Assembly (NCBI GenBank): GCA_964617105.1
Contig: CAZTWC010000163.1
Span: 2,769 to 8,136 of the forward strand
Reading direction: 5' to 3'
DNA from: CAZTWC01 sp964617105 [NCBI: uncultured Myxococcia bacterium]
GTDB taxonomy: Bacteria; CAZTWC01
Length of the DNA: 5,368 bases
The first letter of the stretch is position 1. Each line of letters starts with the position of its first letter. The position numbers and the translations under genes are program-made. The notes below the pieces were generated by a model. The model saw only the letters and a list, made by a program, of their open reading frames with translations. It ran no database searches and was not told the origin of the DNA. This document shows positions 1-2,766 of the stretch, piece by piece.

Positions 1-23
1 TGAATAACTTGAGCCTGTCTGGG

Positions 24-800
24 CTAAAATGCTTGGTTATTGCGGATAAAGCAATTGGTGTTCTGATTGCTGCAAGTTGCCGAGGTAAAAACCGGAGGTG
101 AGGATAACTCCACCTCTGGAACCTCTTCGATGATTAAGTGCAAGCAGTCTATTTTTTCCTCCCCCTGGTTATTGATTTTAATTTGCAAATTACCACTGGA
201 ACCTGGATTGGTGCCAATAAGGCCGTTATCAGTTTCCTTAAAGGAGATCTCTATCGGCTCCAACTGGTGAGATGCAACTTCGGTATGGAGAGTTAAAGGG
301 TTATAAGTGCCGTCCTGGCATTTAACATATAATTTAGTAAGTAACTTGGCAGTGCCCGCGGGCAAAGTTTCCTTCACCTTGAACTGAAAGGTTAGAACTT
401 TGCTGGCCCCTTTTTCCCCATTCTTTTGCAGTTTACCTATACTATAAAAAGCCTTCAGGGGAAAATCCTGGTTTACATCTTCCACCTTGGTTGAATCAAC
501 CTTAGTGGAAGCAGCCTGGTAGGTGACTTCCGGGTCAAGTTCCACTTTTATTGATATCTCTTCGGTTTGGACGGAATCTTCATTGACCAGGCCCACCTGA
601 ATTTTAATTATATCTCCTTTATCGGCAATGCTGTAATCGCTGGACATATGAGTTTTTACGCAACAAACCCCGGCGGCGGCCGAGATTTCCCTTTTGGCAA
701 GTATGCTAAACAGCAGAATAATGACCAATATAAAAAAAACTAAAAATACTGGTCTTTTCCACGATTGATCTTGCCGGTTATTTATTAAAGTTAAGCCCAT
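24..800 (-). CDS. Membrane-anchored or secreted protein with DUF11-like Ig-fold repeats, possibly cut short by TAG
   Basis: This 258-residue protein starts at ATG 798-800, supported by AGAGGAG ten bases upstream. K15 and R16 precede a strongly hydrophobic segment (17-35), then KREISAAAG, so it is either a signal anchor or a signal peptide cut near residue 43. Residues 46-170 form a beta-rich domain with DUF11-type landmarks: KGDIIKIQVGLVN early, then a 'IGKL..NGEKGASKVLTFQFKV...LPAGTA' ending. Residues 180-258 start a second repeat (SSGNLQIKINNQGEEKIDCL, then C243 and C250) but stop where the final strands should follow. Beyond the TAG (24-26) the frame is open to the window edge and reads PRQAQVI, which fits the missing strand. 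It is probably co-transcribed with the preceding OmpA module (49-bp gap, no terminator seen). Its role is unknown; it is likely an extracytoplasmic structural or adhesive accessory. The family call is by pattern and moderate. Confidence 0.75.
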   Translation of the reverse strand: MGLTLINNRQDQSWKRPVFLVFFILVIILLFSILAKREISAAAGVCCVKTHMSSDYSIADKGDIIKIQVGLVNEDSVQTEEISIKVELDPEVTYQAASTKVDSTKVEDVNQDFPLKAFYSIGKLQKNGEKGASKVLTFQFKVKETLPAGTAKLLTKLYVKCQDGTYNPLTLHTEVASHQLEPIEISFKETDNGLIGTNPGSSGNLQIKINNQGEEKIDCLHLIIEEVPEVELSSPPVFTSATCSNQNTNCFIRNNQAF

Positions 801-810
801 TTCTATAAAT

Positions 811-817
811 CTCCTCT
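811..817 (-). promoter_or_regulatory. Shine-Dalgarno site of the DUF11-like gene
   Basis: The minus strand reads AGAGGAG here, followed by ten bases and the ATG at 798-800. It fixes the start of the small gene and contrasts with the weak context of the ATG at 2764-2766. No promoter or terminator is apparent in the 801-849 gap, which suggests read-through from the upstream gene. Confidence 0.7.
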
Positions 818-849
818 AAGCCTCCAGAGAAAGTTTTTACAACGTAATG

Positions 850-2766
850 TTAGTTTTCCGGTGCAGATTTTACCACCCGAATCTCCACTCTGCGGTTACG
901 CAGCCTACCCCGAGCAGTATCGTTGCGGTCGAGGGGTTGGGTATCGCCAAACCCCTTAATATATATTTTTTTCTTATCTATCCCTTTGGCAACCAGAAAA
1001 TCCCTGAACACCATTGTTCGCCAGACCGATATCTTGTGGTTATATTCGGGATCAGTTCCCACCCGGTCAGAGTGTCCCAGAATCCACAACTCGTTCCACT
1101 GGTTTTCCTGCAGCCACTTTACCATCTCCTCAATTTGAGGATGATAATAGGCTAAAATATCGGTTTGATTGTATTCAAAGTGGATACATTTGGCGAAAAT
1201 ATCCTCACCCTTACATATCTTGTAGTAAAAGTTTGGATCAAACTCAACGGTTTCTGGTTTTTCTTTCCCGGCTCCATTTTTCTCTTTAGACTCGACTGCC
1301 GCCGGCTTTTCAGCCGCATCCTGGGGTATCTTATCGGGACAACCGTCCTCATCTTCGTGCTGGTTATAGTTCTCCGGTTCCAGAGGGCACTTGTCCTTGA
1401 GATCAACTATTTTATCTTCATCAGCATCCTCTTCCGGACAACCGTCTTCATCAGCCACTTTGTCTTTATCTTCAGGCTCCAGAGGGCATTTGTCCAATTC
1501 ATCTTTAATGCCGTCCCGGTCAGCATCAATATCCGGACAACCATCGCCATCCTCAACCCCGTCATAATCCTCTTTTTTATTGGGACATTTATCATAGGTA
1601 TCGAGAATATTATCTTGGTCGTTATCAACATCGGGACAGCCGTCTTGATCCTGAAAGTTATCCCTGTCTTCCGGTTTATTGGGGCAGCCATCCACAGGGT
1701 CAGGAATTTTATCCTGATCGTTGTCTTTATCGGGACAGCCGTCTTGATCCTGAAAGTTATCCATATCTTCCGGCTGCAATGGACACCTGTCTAGATCATC
1801 GATTAAGCCGTCCTTGTCGCTATCTTTTATTAATGTATAATAGGACAGACCGGCAAAAATACGCCAATTGGCGGTGCCTATTCCCGATTGCAAAGCCTTG
1901 GCTGCTCCAGCAGTTAAATGGATATTTTTACTAACTTGATATTTTGCCGCCAACACCAGTTCCAACGGGTTGGTGATGGTTTTTTTAAAGGGCGACCGGG
2001 CTGCAGTTGCCCCCAACAACTCTCCCAGAACTGTTACCTGGTGATTTTTTAGCCAGGACAAAGGCAACTTATATCTGGCCGAGGCTTTGTATATCAACAT
2101 ATCTTCCAACTGCATTGTATAAGAATCCACCCCCCGGGGAGTTCGGTATCCCAGGTTGAAGGCGGTGGCGCCCCAGGCAAATTTTTTAGTTGCTGCCAGG
2201 CCGATCTCTCCCTGCAAATTGGGATCTCCCCCATACCTGTCCTTATTGCCCACCGGTAAAACCAATGTTCCCAAAGCAGCCAGGTCCAATCCCCAATTTT
2301 TTTGAACCCAAAAAACCAATTTTTGTTTCAGATGAATATCTCCCAAACCCTCAGATTCAATTTCGCCGGTATTTTTTGCCAGTCTAAGTCCCTGTTGGTG
2401 TAAAATCAACGGTGCAGAAACCCCAAATTCCCAATAATCGGTAAGAGAGAAACAAAAGATAAGGTGTGAAGAAACCCGGTAATCAACCAGATTTCGAATG
2501 GTCTCACCCTGGGCATTCAACTTAAGGGGCAAATGAAGGTAGTTGAGCAGCAGTCCCAGGTGATAATTAAATTTTGGCAAACTATCGCCGCTATCAGTAT
2601 ATATCGGCCCCAGCGGTCCCAGAGCCGGACGGAACAGTTCAATATCTACGCTCTCATCTTCAGCCGCTGCGACTTTTACTCCTGTATAGCCCGTTACCAA
2701 CAGAGTAAACAATAGAAAAAAAAATAAAAACCTCGATTTATGCGCACTGGAGGCAACCGGGAACAT
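850..2766 (-). CDS. OmpA-family outer-membrane protein module; alternative separate gene starting at ATG 2764-2766
   Basis: If translated on its own from the ATG at 2764-2766, this is a 638-residue OmpA-family protein of normal length for deltaproteobacterial members with TSP3 stalks. Residues 1-35 look like a Sec signal peptide: K10 and R12, a Phe/Leu-rich core, then Val-Ala-Ala-Ala before Glu36. Residues 36-311 alternate hydrophobic and polar residues with many aromatic positions, as in a porin-like barrel. Residues 315-479 are five TSP3 repeats, 480-508 a Lys/Glu/Ala linker, and 509-638 the OmpA peptidoglycan-binding domain. It probably anchors the outer membrane or its surface partner to peptidoglycan. 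Against a separate gene, only AGG directly abuts the ATG and no properly spaced Shine-Dalgarno is visible, whereas the next gene has a strong one. In favour, the signal peptide begins exactly here. Translational coupling from the upstream module would also be possible. Confidence 0.6.
   Translation of the reverse strand: MFPVASSAHKSRFLFFFLLFTLLVTGYTGVKVAAAEDESVDIELFRPALGPLGPIYTDSGDSLPKFNYHLGLLLNYLHLPLKLNAQGETIRNLVDYRVSSHLIFCFSLTDYWEFGVSAPLILHQQGLRLAKNTGEIESEGLGDIHLKQKLVFWVQKNWGLDLAALGTLVLPVGNKDRYGGDPNLQGEIGLAATKKFAWGATAFNLGYRTPRGVDSYTMQLEDMLIYKASARYKLPLSWLKNHQVTVLGELLGATAARSPFKKTITNPLELVLAAKYQVSKNIHLTAGAAKALQSGIGTANWRIFAGLSYYTLIKDSDKDGLIDDLDRCPLQPEDMDNFQDQDGCPDKDNDQDKIPDPVDGCPNKPEDRDNFQDQDGCPDVDNDQDNILDTYDKCPNKKEDYDGVEDGDGCPDIDADRDGIKDELDKCPLEPEDKDKVADEDGCPEEDADEDKIVDLKDKCPLEPENYNQHEDEDGCPDKIPQDAAEKPAAVESKEKNGAGKEKPETVEFDPNFYYKICKGEDIFAKCIHFEYNQTDILAYYHPQIEEMVKWLQENQWNELWILGHSDRVGTDPEYNHKISVWRTMVFRDFLVAKGIDKKKIYIKGFGDTQPLDRNDTARGRLRNRRVEIRVVKSAPEN

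Noticed and set aside
660-668. Possible lipobox (Ala-Ala-Gly-Val-Cys-Cys) in the small protein
   Set aside because: Val precedes the cysteine where Gly, Ala or Ser is needed, and the cysteine is about ten residues beyond the hydrophobic core, interrupted by Lys-Arg-Glu.
801-849. Terminator or promoter between the OmpA module and the small gene
   Set aside because: Only 49 bases, with no stable hairpin plus T-run and no convincing -35/-10 pair; the Shine-Dalgarno is the only clear signal.
1165-1794. 209-codon open frame on the plus strand, rich in Ile/Val/Phe
   Set aside because: It lies exactly antisense to the five TSP3 repeats. Complementing Asp-rich codons yields Ile/Val-rich readings free of stops, and its own repeats mirror the 99-bp period. 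No independent gene features are seen.
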